Below are positions 1-11,900 of a DNA stretch of 64,000 nucleotides, piece after piece; position 1 is the stretch's first letter; every line of letters starts with the position of its first letter. The notes beneath the pieces were generated by a model. The model had not been told where the DNA came from. It searched no databases and saw nothing but the letters and a program-made list of their open reading frames with translations. The stretch is taken from positions 19,034 to 83,033 of the forward strand of contig JAPYMA010002482.1 of assembly GCA_035041965.1 (NCBI GenBank), given 5' to 3'. A program made the position numbers and the translations under genes. The DNA is from Anisakis pegreffii. Its lineage: Eukaryota > Nematoda > Chromadorea > Rhabditida > Anisakidae.

Positions 1-211
1 CAACACTAGCGCAGAGCACACAAAGCAAATCAGCTGTTTTCAGCAAGTCAATATAAAAATGCCTTCAAAGGCATCCTGGAAGTTATCAATATCAGCTGAG
101 CTTAGTGGCAATTAGGTGGTTGAGTAACAAACATAGTTAACGAATTTCATTTACTGTCACAAAAAATATTTGATTCCCTCCCAAAGGAAACGATAATTGA
201 CATATTTAATA

Positions 212-271
212 CTAATAATTATTATTACCATTATTATTGTTATTGAGATAATCACTCTTATTATTATTTTT
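212..271. repeat. ATT-rich simple repeat
   Basis: Imperfect ATT/TTA trinucleotide tract immediately left of the foldback element. It is low-complexity DNA with no coding potential. Similar ATT/ATC tracts recur in other gene-free parts of the window, near 6546-6640, 37715-37745 and 44658-44692. Confidence 0.7.
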
Positions 272-282
272 GGTATCTATTC

Positions 283-1067
283 CGTTTTTGTTGTATAGAA
301 GCGAATTTAGACGATACGAGTGAACAAGCTCAAAATTGGCGTACTTGTTGGATGCTGTTGGACTGTGTAACGGTAGTGTGGAGAGTGTGCAGTAACCAAC
401 AACCCTTCAATAAGAGTATTGATGAATGTCAAGTTGAGATCGCACGCATCAGCAATTTACTCACTAAACTTTTCACACTTCTTTCTGCACCACAATTCAT
501 GGTTTGTTTTGTTTATTCGATTTTTTCACATAACTATAATTTTTTGGTATGTGCTCTTACACATCTCATATGCATTATTACCTACAAAAAGTTTTTTAAA
601 GTGCAGATATATCGGTGCTTTTGCTGTTAAGCGGTGCACCCGTTTCGTTGTCTATCTATGTGAAGGCCCATCGAAAGTGAGAAAAGGGATAGCCTTAGTT
701 AGCATAAGCCTAAGCGCACGCCACGGATTCGTCTGACGCATGTGCGAGCGTGTACTCCCCCTTAACAGCAAAAGATCAGATGTGCAAGAATACATACCAA
801 AAAGAATTACAGTTATGTGAAAAAATCAGATAAACAAAACAAACCATGAATTGTGGTGCAGAAAGAAGTGTGAAAAGTTTAGTGAGTAAATTGCTGGTGC
901 GTGCGATCTCATTCAACTTTAAATTCATCAATATTCTTATTAAAGAGTTGTTGGTTACCGCATACTCGCCACACTACCGTTACACAGTCTAACAGCATCC
1001 AACAAGAACGCCAATTTTGAGCTTGTTCACTCGTATCATCTAAATTCGCTTCTATACAACAAAAACG
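283..1067. repeat. 785-bp foldback (long inverted repeat) element
   Basis: Positions 283 to about 630 reappear as the reverse complement at about 761-1067. The outer ends are the same (CGTTTTTGTTGTATAGAAGC, read inward). The inner ends share TTTTGCTGTTAAG. By eye the arms agree at roughly nine positions in ten. The left arm carries an extra stretch of about 45 bp (near 570-617) that the right arm lacks. The unpaired middle is about 130 bp (632-760). Transcribed, this would form a very long hairpin. I saw no clear target-site duplication and no transposase. It could be a non-autonomous foldback or MITE-like element. The short ORFs inside both arms (for example 352-630) are not convincing genes. 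Confidence 0.85.
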
Positions 1068-3025
1068 AGGTAAGAACATTTCCTTCAGTCATTCTGGGCA
1101 AATAAATGTGAGAAGTAACAGTCCGTGTATCCTCACAAACGAAAATGAGCCATGAACATGCAACAGAGACGGCATATTTCACCTCATTCACGTAAGTTGG
1201 TGAATGATATTTGTCTGACGATCAACGATTACTCAATCTGTATACAAAACATTTCAATAAATAGTTCAAGATTCTTATGCTAACGATAAGCTAAGGTTTC
1301 CTTCTACAAATTGATGAAATTGGCCTCGATCTTAATATCTGGCCACATGAAACATTCCTGTTCCACATTGCTGGAAGAATCTCCCGTGAAAACCGATGAA
1401 AGTGACAGAAATTTATCTCATCTGTTAGCGAGGTTACGAAAGGACTCTCTTACGAACGTTATCTCGCAACCGAAGGTGAGATTTCTCGACAGAATGCCAC
1501 GGAACTGTTGATTGTTAGTTACAAATGAGCCGAGTGGATTTCGTAAGCAATACTTTATCGTTGCGATATTTTGCACATTGCCATGCATCCATCAAACAAC
1601 TGAATGCAAAGTTTATTATTTATGCAAAGTTTATTCGAACAGTTAAAGTATGATACAATGAGACACGAAACAGCACTGACTGTGAATAACAAAGAACAAA
1701 AATACGAATCGCTCAATTTCATAGCACTCACAATCAGCAGATGCAGTGATATAGTAGAAATTTTTATTATACAAAGGTTTCAATCAAAGAAACCATGAGC
1801 GCCATCATTTGTAGCCTTTGAAATCGCATTGGAACACAGTGACTGCTTCACGCAATTTTATTCCCAGAAAGAGTTCAAAATGAGTCGGTTTGTATGTTCA
1901 TCGAGTGAAAAAGTAGAAAAAATTATGGTGAAATTCTTTTATTGGTTTGGTGAGAAAAAATGATTACTTTTATCGTCGTGGATGTGCCACTGACATGGTG
2001 AAATTCATCGATGACCGCACACTAACCCCGAATCTGTCGGTGGGTCTACGAAAAAATCATGCGTTTCACTCGATTTTTTAAGCGTTCAATAATATCAAAA
2101 TGGGTTTTCCAACTCGGGCATAATCAGGTGAGCAGCGATAAACGTAGCTCGAAGGTTAATGAGAACCCACGGAAAGACATCACTTCCCTATCCCAATGAA
2201 GAGTGGCCTGGTCTGAATCGATGGATTCTTTCGGTGGCCACTGATGCAATTCTAGGTTTGAACATATCACAAAAACGCTTGTTTGTTAAATCTCAAAATT
2301 TTTTCACCACCCAATATTTACAAATTTTCCAATAGGCAGTCAATAGAAAACATTTGGGTGCCTTTTAGCATTGAAATAATTGAAACAGCGAAGAAATTTC
2401 CTAGTTGATGCGAACGCCCCATTAGCTTTGGATTTTTACCGGCCAAAAGTAGATATCGTATTTTTTGATTTGCTGCATGGAGAAAAGGCATATTCTGAAT
2501 TGATTCGAAACACACAAAAAAACGAACACAGAAAGCATTAGATTTAACAGTTGCAATATAACAAACAGTTTGAAAGATTTACGTTTCAGTATCAAGTAAT
2601 CAGTTGAACCGTGGTCAAGAAAATCCGAAAAATTGAAGTAAAAAATGCATTCGTCGCCCAGCTGTCTATTGATCACACTTACAGTTCAGCTCCCCCCTTT
2701 CCCTCCCCGCATTTTCCTGCTGTTATCATGAATCTCATTTTCGCCAGGTGTGTTCAAAATTCACATGAAAAATGTAGAACGGTTCACGATCCAGCAAATG
2801 AGCTCATTTCCACGTTTTCTTAAAGAAATAATCCATTGTTTTTCGCAGATTTCCGTCGGATTGTGACTGTCAACTGGACATTTAAAGTGAGTGAAAGAAT
2901 GTCGCTGATGTATATTTGTAATTCATTATTCAAGTACTTTGCACTTCAGCATTCCACAGATTACAACTAGTTAAGCATAATTGTGATGTTTTACTATTAC
3001 TAATCCTGGGCTCGATTTATCTTAA
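1068..3025. other. Intergenic sequence, no supported gene
   Basis: No recognisable protein family or RNA gene was seen here. One short reading frame near 1360-1476 (plus) ends in a donor-like CCGAAG|gtgaga and has a coding-looking composition (residues SPVKTDESDRNLSHLLARL). It has no good acceptor and no recognised homologue, so it is not called. A short direct repeat of TGCAAAGTTTATT lies at about 1605-1635. Confidence 0.5.
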
Positions 3026-3031
3026 TTTATT
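3026..3031 (-). terminator. Candidate poly(A) signal of the Ig-domain gene
   Basis: AATAAA on the minus strand (TTTATT on plus), about 300 nt downstream of the stop codon of the Ig-domain gene. The motif is common in AT-rich DNA, so the assignment rests on position only. Confidence 0.35.
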
Positions 3032-3328
3032 TACATCTCGTCAGAGCCATTTTAATCGTTTATCAGTTCAATACGACCATGAGACGGTTTGCAAAAACAA
3101 ATTAATTGCCCATAATCAAGAGGAATACAAAAGCCATACTGAAGGCAATTTCCCTCAAACGTAACAGGACACTGCCCGATTTCCCAATGTAGGGAAATTT
3201 CATTGAAGGAGAAATTCGACTACCATTTCCTGATTATAGGCCTTGAGATGAATGCTTATCTGAATGACATTTTACAAATTGATAATCTCATGAGAGAATG
3301 AAGTAGATGAATTGCAATTTGCAAGTGA

Positions 3329-4573
3329 TTACAAGGGATATAGAAAAGCAGATGTTACAGCACGACCAACTTCGTTCTCGCACAGCACTGTATATACACC
3401 ATAATGATACGGTTGTACGTATGGTATTGTTAGCCTACACAAATCCGATGTATCCTCTATCTGAACGTCCGTAAATTTCAGTTTCTCATCGTTGAATAGC
3501 CAGCAAACCTGCAATACCACTCAGATAATTCCTGAGATCTTCAGCCAGCACCTCAAATATCAAAGTTTGTCGTGATTTTCAAATTTCATCTGAACTGCCC
3601 AACTATCTTCAGGGATGCGCTGTAAAGCTCTGAAATATTTCAACGATGTACTTAGAATATTCGTGTAGGCGGAACATTCATGAACATGAATTCAACCCAA
3701 ATTAAAAATCCGTTGAATTACTGAAATCACTAAATTGTATTCATTGATCTAATGGAATCATACAAGATGAGTATATATAGCGTACTGTATATCATTGACT
3801 CAAACATATTCTTGTTTCAGTTGAAATGAACTGATCATGTACATATTATGTAGGGATCAAAATACCAGTCAGATGGCATTATGAGGAAAGAATTCCTTTG
3901 ATCAATATGATCGCTGAACTGGGAGCTGAAAGTTCCTCGATATCTGCTGGCATTAATTTTGTGGTTTTCAGTGAAAAGCTCCTTGGAGATAACCTTTGGT
4001 CTAGGTGAACCAAGTAAAACACAATCGAACATTGCACGTCCTCCAATCGGAATCCGCAGATCACCAAATACTTTCAAGAATTCGGGCGCATAACTCCATG
4101 CATTTGTGGCGTATTTGTTGTGCGGTATTTCATAAGCCATTTGATTGACTTGCTGCAAACAACTTAGAATTTTGTCACATAAAGAGGCTTAAAAATCAGG
4201 GAGTCCTCTTCCATACGGTCTCTGAATGTGAACAGTGTTGCTTTCAGCTGCATTCAGGCGATCCAGTTGAGCTGTTTTTGATTTATTGTACGTTTCAAAC
4301 TACTATAAGGAAGAAAATGGTCACACGGAATTGAAGCGCTTTTCTAAACGGATCTAAAAGGATTAACCGCAGTTGGTAGCCATTGCAATGAGAGAATTAA
4401 AAAACAGACTGTGATGAAATTGCTGTAAAACAAAACCTTTGTAAGGGGATTTCGTTGGGGAACGGGTCTGTATGATGAGTCACCGTCGTACGAACTCATG
4501 CTCAGATTCGAGGAGAAATTGTTCGGTGAAGGTGTTGCGTAGCGATTCATCAGTGCTGATATTGCTGCTGCAA
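3329..4573 (-). CDS. Immunoglobulin I-set domain protein, 3' end of gene
   Basis: Four minus-strand exons are proposed: 4573-4437, about 4299-4234, 4152-3994 and 3508-3329 (stop at 3329). The last two join in phase 0. They encode one complete I-set Ig fold: Cys in AMFDCVLLGSP, Trp in VCWLFND, Leu in LCRLTIPY, and the YxxxC pair in GVYTVLCENEVGRA. The protein ends a few residues after the fold (SAFLYPL). The 4573-4437 exon is Ser/Asn/Tyr-rich and contains a Met (4550) that could be the start, although an open frame continues upstream to a TTCCAG acceptor. The 4299 exon (FETYNKSKTAQLDRLNAAE) has no good donor: its frame runs to a TAA at 4191-4189, and only a weak ACT|gttcac donor joins it in phase. 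Nematode muscle and adhesion proteins often end in such a domain, but I cannot name this one. More exons may lie upstream. Confidence 0.7.
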
Positions 4574-5790
4574 CTGGAATATTTAGTTTTTCAAGATTCT
4601 TGTTTTAATCTCACAACTAATGCATGATAGCAGAACGATTAACGACCGAATAACCATTTGTCAAGCAGTGTAAAATGTTCGAATAATATTATGGATTATC
4701 ATAGCAATGCATTCATTTTAGGGAGATTTCAAACAATTGAGGTGACATTCTGCAGTGAGAAAGTATTATAGACAGAAGTGGAGTACTGAATAGAAATTAC
4801 TGAATGAATTTTTGCAGTATACATGTAAATTAATGTTATTTTTTGTAAAAAGTGATTGTTAAAGAAGAAACGATATGTTGACAAAGTATCAGTGCATATT
4901 AATTAATTTATCGGTAATATCGGCTAAACTCTCCTCACGATGAAACTCCAAGTCGTACATTTCAGACGTATCCAGTGAAAGTAATTATTATGACACTAAA
5001 AATTCCTTCGCTCCGTCACGATTTGGATCATGTGATGGATATTAGCTTGAGCAGCTGAACGGTTAAGGAACGTTATTTGTTTTAAAATTCTGACATGATT
5101 TTGTGAGTGTGGGTAACGGTGGCATTAGCGATAGTAATTATGTTCAGTTATGAATATACGACTCTTCGAAGAGGGAACTAATTGAGTTTACGTGTTGCTG
5201 AACGCATCTGATTGTACATATCTGATGTGTGGCAAGTGAAAATCGAGAAGTAGTGCTTACTGGGATTGGGATTAACTAAAATTGAGTTTAGAAGAATTCA
5301 CTTGGAAAATATGGGTTGTTGATTGGAACACATCTCCACAACAGTGGAAATAAGCGTGTTTCATTTTTTAAAAATGAAATTCCATACAAAACTCTAAATT
5401 TCCATTCGTTTGGCAAAAATTATTCGATGCTTATTGTTGTGAGCAGCAGACAGTATTGTGAAGCGAATAAGCGATAGGTACGTGAGACTAAAAGAGTTCC
5501 ATAAGAAGTTATGTACACATTACGACGATTATCGTTGTTCGCTAACAATCGAGTGAAAATAATCTCGTTCTATTGTCAAAACTGTATAATTTGAAGTTTG
5601 TAGATTGTTGCTTTGTGAAATAAGTTCAACAATTTCATCAAATTTTTATGGCTTTTACAAAATAAATGCAAGACAAACAAACAATCCAACGAAATTTTGA
5701 AAATGTCGAAGGCAATTGATGCTCTAGCTTGAAAGAATAACTACATGGAAATTTTCAAATTTATTGCTCATTCACCGTAATATTTTCTCG

Positions 5791-5834
5791 AGGTTCTACG
5801 AATGAATATTTTGAGGTTTACGAATGAATATTTT
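5791..5834. repeat. Tandem duplication of about 22 bp
   Basis: Two adjacent near-identical copies: AGGTTCTACGAATGAATATT(TT) at 5791-5812 and AGGTTTACGAATGAATATT(TT) at 5814-5834. They differ by one missing base. This is a simple local duplication with no sign of function. Confidence 0.8.
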
Positions 5835-6235
5835 CACGTTATACAGTGGAGGTAATGCAAAGTTTGAAGGAAAATGTTAATTGCATCCATGCCTGTTCTC
5901 GCTGATTACTCTCATTCTGCGATCGACTCGTAATTTCGAGATCAACTCCAAAGGAAAATGAACAGTCACTGACTATACTAAATTACAATCGCACTCATTG
6001 ACAGATTCCTTCACATGAATTCTCAACAATCAGAAAAAGAGACTTCAATCAATTTGAATTTTCCAACAGAAAGGAACATTCCTGGATGTATGTTCGCGCA
6101 TTATCGAGTGATGTTCGGAAGAATCGCGATTAGCTGATATAAGGGACTATTCAAAAGAGAATCATAGGGCAAGAATGAACGAAGTGAGTCAAATGAGTAG
6201 TTAGTTGAGACGAACTGCTTTAACGGAGTGAGGGG

Positions 6236-6290
6236 ATTTGACTGAGGTGAGGTGAGTAGAGGCGAGGTGAAGTGAGGTGAGGTGCAGTAC
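6236..6290. repeat. Degenerate GAGGT(GA) purine-rich repeat
   Basis: Run of imperfect GAGGTGAGGTGAGTAGAGGCGAGGTGAAGTGAGGTGAGGTG units on the plus strand. It is purine-rich low-complexity sequence inside gene-free DNA. It has no coding frame of interest. Confidence 0.7.
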
Positions 6291-6545
6291 TACAATACGA
6301 GGTAACTGGTTAGGAGGAGAGGTGCAATAAAGCTGGAGCTCTTGCTGCTTCCATATTCATTGGTCGATATTTGTACATGTATTCTATTTACATTTGCACT
6401 GCATCGCAAACAAATCACTGACATCCTATTGTTAACCGTACAAATGATAGATCATAAATCAGGAATATTGATGATTGAGGTTGTTTTCGAATAAATTCGA
6501 TATTATTGGGCGTAAATTCGCGTCTATTTTTGAGATATCAAGTTC

Positions 6546-6640
6546 AAGAGTATTGTTATTATTGTGGTAGTGTTATGATTATTGTCATCATTGTTAATGG
6601 TATTAACATTATCGATATTATTGACAATATTATCTTATCA
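6546..6640. repeat. ATT/ATC trinucleotide-like tract
   Basis: Imperfect array of TATTG, TTATTA, TCATCATTG and ATTATCG units. It is a decayed microsatellite. Confidence 0.55.
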
Positions 6641-7663
6641 AGAAAACTTCAAAAAAGTCACATTTCATCTAAAACTATCTAGTAATTCTGCTCATAACAT
6701 AAACGAGTCAAGACCTGTTTGATTAGTTCAGACTGAATTAAGCTCAGTTTTCCAGAAGTTTGTTTATTTCAAATGTATGAAGTGAACCGGTTTTGATCTT
6801 TTTCAGTAGACTCAAGCTTTTCAGAGACTATTCTTTGCGACTGGCTGACTTTTTTGCCAAGGAAATGGTCTCTTTGAATTTATTTTTATGCTTCTCGACA
6901 CAGTGATTGTCCAAACCCAATCTTTGAAACAAATTGAAGTTAAATGAAATTTGCTATCAATAAACAGTACAATTTTTGTTAACTAGGGAACTGAACACCA
7001 ATAGCTTAAAATTGTTAGCAAAAATACGAATGATGAAGATCGCAAATTGGAATTGCTGAACAACTTGTAGGGAGGCGAAATATTTATGATGTGAAGCAGT
7101 TTGTTCACTGATTATGATATCAGTGAATGACGGTGTTAGAAACTGTAACAGAAACAGCATTTGATTGCCTACACTGCACAAACATTTTTAGTTGGAAACG
7201 TTTTTGCAAGTAGTACGGGATGGGTGAATTGAAGGAAACGAAATTTGACTGAGAACAAACAAAAGAAAATTATTTAAAGAAAAAATGCTGAGTCGAGATC
7301 GAATTTTTACAGTGGACCATTTCATTAAAATAGGCGATGGAAAATGACGTCGAATTTGGAAGAAATTTCCTCGCAGTCATTTAACATATGAATTCAAATT
7401 GATAAAATGAATGCCCAGCTGAATTCATTATTTGATTGAAAGTTTCGCATTCAATGTGGAAGTGATGACATTTTCAATTATCACACAACATTGCGATTTT
7501 TCAGTTTTAATATCGGCCTGATGAGATCGGCTCGTCACATCGGTCGTTCGATCAGTAGCATTAAACACAATAATATGCAATGCTCACAAGAAACGCAGTG
7601 AAATGATACATGTGAAATGTGTACTGTCATTTTGGATGATACTTCCATTCGTCATACGGATAC

Positions 7664-7667
7664 AAAA
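7664..7667 (-). terminator. RNA polymerase III T4 terminator of tRNA-Leu
   Basis: TTTT on the minus strand (AAAA on plus), four nucleotides past the tRNA discriminator base. This is the usual spacing of a Pol III terminator. Confidence 0.75.
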
Positions 7668-7671
7668 GATC

Positions 7672-7790
7672 TGCACGAAGTGGCATTCGAACCCACGCAT
7701 CCATACGGATACCAGAACGCCCAATCGCACTAAACTCGCACGAAGCTGTATGCTTGAGTCTGGCGCCTTAGACCACTCGGCCATCCGTGC
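7672..7790 (-). tRNA. tRNA-Leu (anticodon CAA) with intron
   Basis: The minus strand folds into a class II tRNA. The acceptor stem pairs GCACGGA (7790-7784) with TTCGTGC (7679-7673), discriminator A at 7672. An A box lies in TGGCCGAGTGGTCTAAGGC and a B box in GGTTCGAAT. The anticodon stem is CCAGA/TCTGG with loop CTCAAG, giving anticodon CAA and G37. The loop is broken after position 37 by a 35-nt intron (7752-7718), leaving a mature tRNA of 84 nt with a leucine-type long variable arm (TATCCGTATGGATGC region). Introns at this position in tRNA-Leu(CAA) are common in eukaryotes. The overlapping protein frames on both strands are shadows of this gene. Confidence 0.93.
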
Positions 7791-8907
7791 GCTACAATGA
7801 CCACCTGCACTGTAGTTCACGAGAGTTCACTTGTTTTTTTGGGCAATTTTTGTGGTTGTGATTTCATTTCTGAATGGATGGAAAAGGGATAATTGAGTGA
7901 ATAAGGAAAAAAGTGTAACTGATAGTCAAAATCAAAGGATAATCTGAAATTTCTAACTTTTCGATCTCTCACTACTTCTTAAGTTTCAATGATATAAAGA
8001 AATTCAGCACTGAGAGGGTGAATTCGAAAAGTGCCTTGACAATAGGAATTATTCAAAAGTTTATACAGCCGAGAGTGCGGAGAAGCTTTTCGTTCGGAAC
8101 GGTTTCTATATTTGCAGATATCTTCACGCAACTTTTTCCAAATAAGCACATGGTTTTGAATATTCATTCTTCTCCGACAAAACTGAATGCCATTTCGTTG
8201 CTCAACTTCTGCAGTCTAATTTCTGCCTGAGAGTTGTTGTTCAGTGAGGAACTGTGCTTGATGTGGATTCAGTTTTCGGATGATCTTTGCCTTTGATCTG
8301 CTTTCAAAAAACATAAAAACATGTATATTCATTTGAACAAATAAATATGGATTCATGGTGATTGATATAATTTTAGAACTAGAAAATTTATTTACTGGAA
8401 AACTCATTTATACTGGAGAACATTTATTACTGGAAAAAAGACTATAAGTTAGAAGAGTAGATCTGAAAGAGAGTAAACTTTAACGAATCTGTTTGCGAAC
8501 AAGAATTTTGTAGTGTTTAACTTCCATAAACCTCCATTTTTAAAGCTCACTCCATAGCCCATCAAACCATTTGAATATTATCAACTTTTCAGCAGTTCTT
8601 CATCATTGAGCGAATTTTCCCTGGCACATGATGACTTCACCGAAATTTGTAAAATGATGACATCAAAATTCAAGCAGTATTCGAATTATCAGTAAATTGA
8701 TCGATTTCGTTATCAGCTGCACAAGATATAGCAATGGGTGTTTACATACCAACCAGTAACGTGTACATATCAATTTATCGAACTGAACCGAATGTTATCA
8801 CTGATGAGCACATGTGACTGCACATCATAAAATCTTAAAAAACGTGTTGAATTTGTTCATTGATTTGTAAATGATATCAACTGTTATTATCAATATCTGG
8901 TAATAAA
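7791..8907. other. Spacer between the tRNA and the transporter gene
   Basis: About 1.1 kb with only weak, AT-rich reading frames. It should contain the promoter and any 5' UTR exon of the transporter gene, but no core promoter element can be assigned from sequence alone. Confidence 0.5.
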
Positions 8908-11900
8908 ATGTCGTATGCATATGACGGAGACGAATCTCGACATGTCGCCGGAAAAATTAGCCAATATAAAAAGGGTAAGCATAAAGAACTCGGCTCGTAT
9001 ACGCATTTCGAAGAGGTCAGTTCAAATTTTGACGTGTTTTTCAACATTATAATACTTTCTAGAGACTGGAATATCGGTCTTTCCAGACATTGCACTTCGA
9101 GGATTTTTAATTAGACTGGTGCTTCTACGATGGAGAAATTCTTTCTGGAGGGGATGTGAGGATGGGAAGGCGGAAGTAAAGAATTTAACGAATCATTATG
9201 GATCGCGATCTTTTGAATTCATAATTCTTACACAGTTATGAAATGATGTTGATTAGATTCTGGTCGGTGTTAACCAACTCTGAAGGGTTTCGCTAATTTG
9301 AAAGGTCAGTAGCACTAGACCGAAACCGGCTAATGCTCTAAATGTATCTGATCGGTGAGCGTCGATAGAGCATTCGCTTTCTCGTGGTTGGAAAAAATCT
9401 ATCGGTGTTCAACTGTAACGGTAATCATCAAGTGATTTTCAGGTATTGGAACGCGTAAATCCGTTTGGAACATTTCAGATATTTGCCTGTATTTGTATTC
9501 TATTCGCTACAATTGAATGGGCAGGTAAGCTGCATTCTTTGAAGTGCTCTTATTCTGACATGCGATGAGGTACTTTGAAAACAGGGTTCAGTTACACAAA
9601 TATTTGGATTGTTCTGAAGAATTGGTTCAAGCCATGTAAAAGCGAGGATGTATATACATGGATAGTCCACCTCTGCTGAACATTCAGTCATATGGGTGCG
9701 CGATCGTTCATTGTTGATACAAATGAACGCGGTTACACAGACCGATATCCGAGCTGTTCTCGTTTACTGTTCACTGAAACAACAACGACAGAGACAAAAA
9801 AAGTTGACCGTAAAAGCTGCAACTTCCTTCATCCATTCGGCAAATAGTTCTAAACAAAATTTTATTGTGATAACTGAAACGTTTCGCAGTGATCCAATGC
9901 TTTTCTACTGTGGTTAAGTTGAAAGAGTTTAATTTCTAAAATATGATGATATTCTGTTTGTAAGTCGGGCAATTTCGCGTAAATTTTCGTTGATTCCAGG
10001 TAATTACACATTTGTGAGTGTTCTTGGCTCAATTGAACCAGACTGGAGTTGTGAAACAAAACATAATCGAACCGTTGTTATAAAGGCACCAACGGACGAA
10101 GCGCAGTGTCAATTCATCAAAGCGAATTGCACCAAATTGACCGCCATTAAATCTTCTGTTGAATTCTATTCACTGGTGGCACAATGGAAGTCGATTTGTG
10201 ATGAAAGTGATAGACCAAAACTCGTACAACTTATTCAGTCTATCGGAGGGGTCAGTTCGAACTAATTTCAGGACTTCTAAAGCATTTTATGGGCTAATCA
10301 TTTCAGCATTCCTCTCAGTGTGTACGGTATGCTTATATGCATCTCAAAATGAGAACTGCAGCCGGAACATCCTAATATGCTAACAATGCTGCTCGACAGT
10401 AGATCATTTAATAAAGTGCCGTTGTATTCTTCACTGAACACTCGATCCATTCCTTCCCAACATTCGAGACAACTGAAAGATTGATTGTTTGAGAAAAGAT
10501 TTCTGTTCGAGATATGCTCCTTAAAAAAGGTCATGCACTATGTCAATATTTATTGCGCACTTTTATAAAGTTGCTAGTCAAATTTCAGCGTTCACTACCC
10601 TTGAATCTAACTGATTCTGGAACTTGTCTTGCATTACAATAATTATCGCATGGCTGCACTATATTAAGTCATGTGCGCACCAGCTGAGAACAGATATTTC
10701 CATTGATTGAGCAAAGGAACAGGAGGGAGTGTTGAAGGCATGCCTGAATAAACTGGTGCTCTAATTTCAGTTTATTGGTTCATTTGTTGGTGGTCACTTC
10801 GGTGACCATTTTGGACGAAAAAAATTCTTTTTCACTGGTCAACTTTGTGTCGTGATAACGTCAGTGATGGCAACGGCGACTACGTCATGGTACACCTACT
10901 CGATTTGCTTGGGTCTCAATGCCATTTTGTATGGCTCTATTGAGGTTCGCTTTGCCTCACATTCTCGGCAAATCATCACGCAATTGGCAATTTACAACGA
11001 GCGTTTGAACCGCTTTAATCGATGATTAGTTGAAATGATTTCTGATCTTCAGCCGAGAGATACCTTCAATCGTTTAGATCAATGGTTCTCATAGAGGGTG
11101 AAATTACCCATTTTGCTTAATTTGGAGGTGTCAAGGGGTAATGGAGGGGGTTGAAAAATTAGAATTTCGTGCAGTTGTTATTTTATGATAGAACATCATT
11201 GTGATGGTGTTTTTTGACTTGGGTAAACTCTTCATTCTCCTATTTTCTGAAAATCATTAGCTCGTCCGGGCATAACAGAGTTTTCATTCTTTTCCGAGCT
11301 GTTGCAATCGCTCTCATAACTTTTATCACCATAGTTGTTCTCTTCTGCTAATTTCTCATTCATTTCACTCAACAGTCAAAGTCAAATTCTCATTCTATCA
11401 AATACACTCTATAATTGATCATTTGATTGCCGAACGTTGTTGAGCAATAATATTCAATTGTTGTATTGTTGATTTCGTCTGTCAACACTCGTCAACGGAT
11501 CCAGTAAACAGTATGTGCTACTGAATGAGAAACTGATTCAAACAATGAAGTGAAATGAGACGAAGTGAATGAGAAAAAGTCATGAAGAGAACGGTATTCG
11601 CATGTGATAGCTATGAGAGTGAATAGAACACGTCTGAAAAGAATGAGAATCCGTTTGAAGTCAGTTTCAATTGAGCGTGTCATAGACAATAGCTTTTCAT
11701 GCAATCATAATCGACGGCAACAAAGCAATCAACGAAGCAATTTTTTTTATAGGTAACCTCATTAACGCTGATGATGGAATACACAAGTAACAAGTTTGTT
11801 TTCATTGTTTCACTATGAATTTTCTAGTCACACGATTACAAAATTGAATGACCAATCAATGCAATTCTAGGTCGGATTCATTACTGGGAGCAATACTCAG

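Larger units (their letters stand above)
4574..7671. other. Intergenic or large-intron sequence without recognised exons
   Basis: About 3.1 kb upstream of the Ig-domain exons, with only short, AT-rich, low-quality reading frames on both strands. It may hold 5' exons of the Ig gene that I could not recognise. It contains three short repeats, listed separately, and no recognisable RNA gene. Confidence 0.5.

Noticed and set aside
7584..7820. Protein frames on both strands (65-78 codons)
   Set aside because: They overlap the tRNA-Leu gene and are shadows of it.
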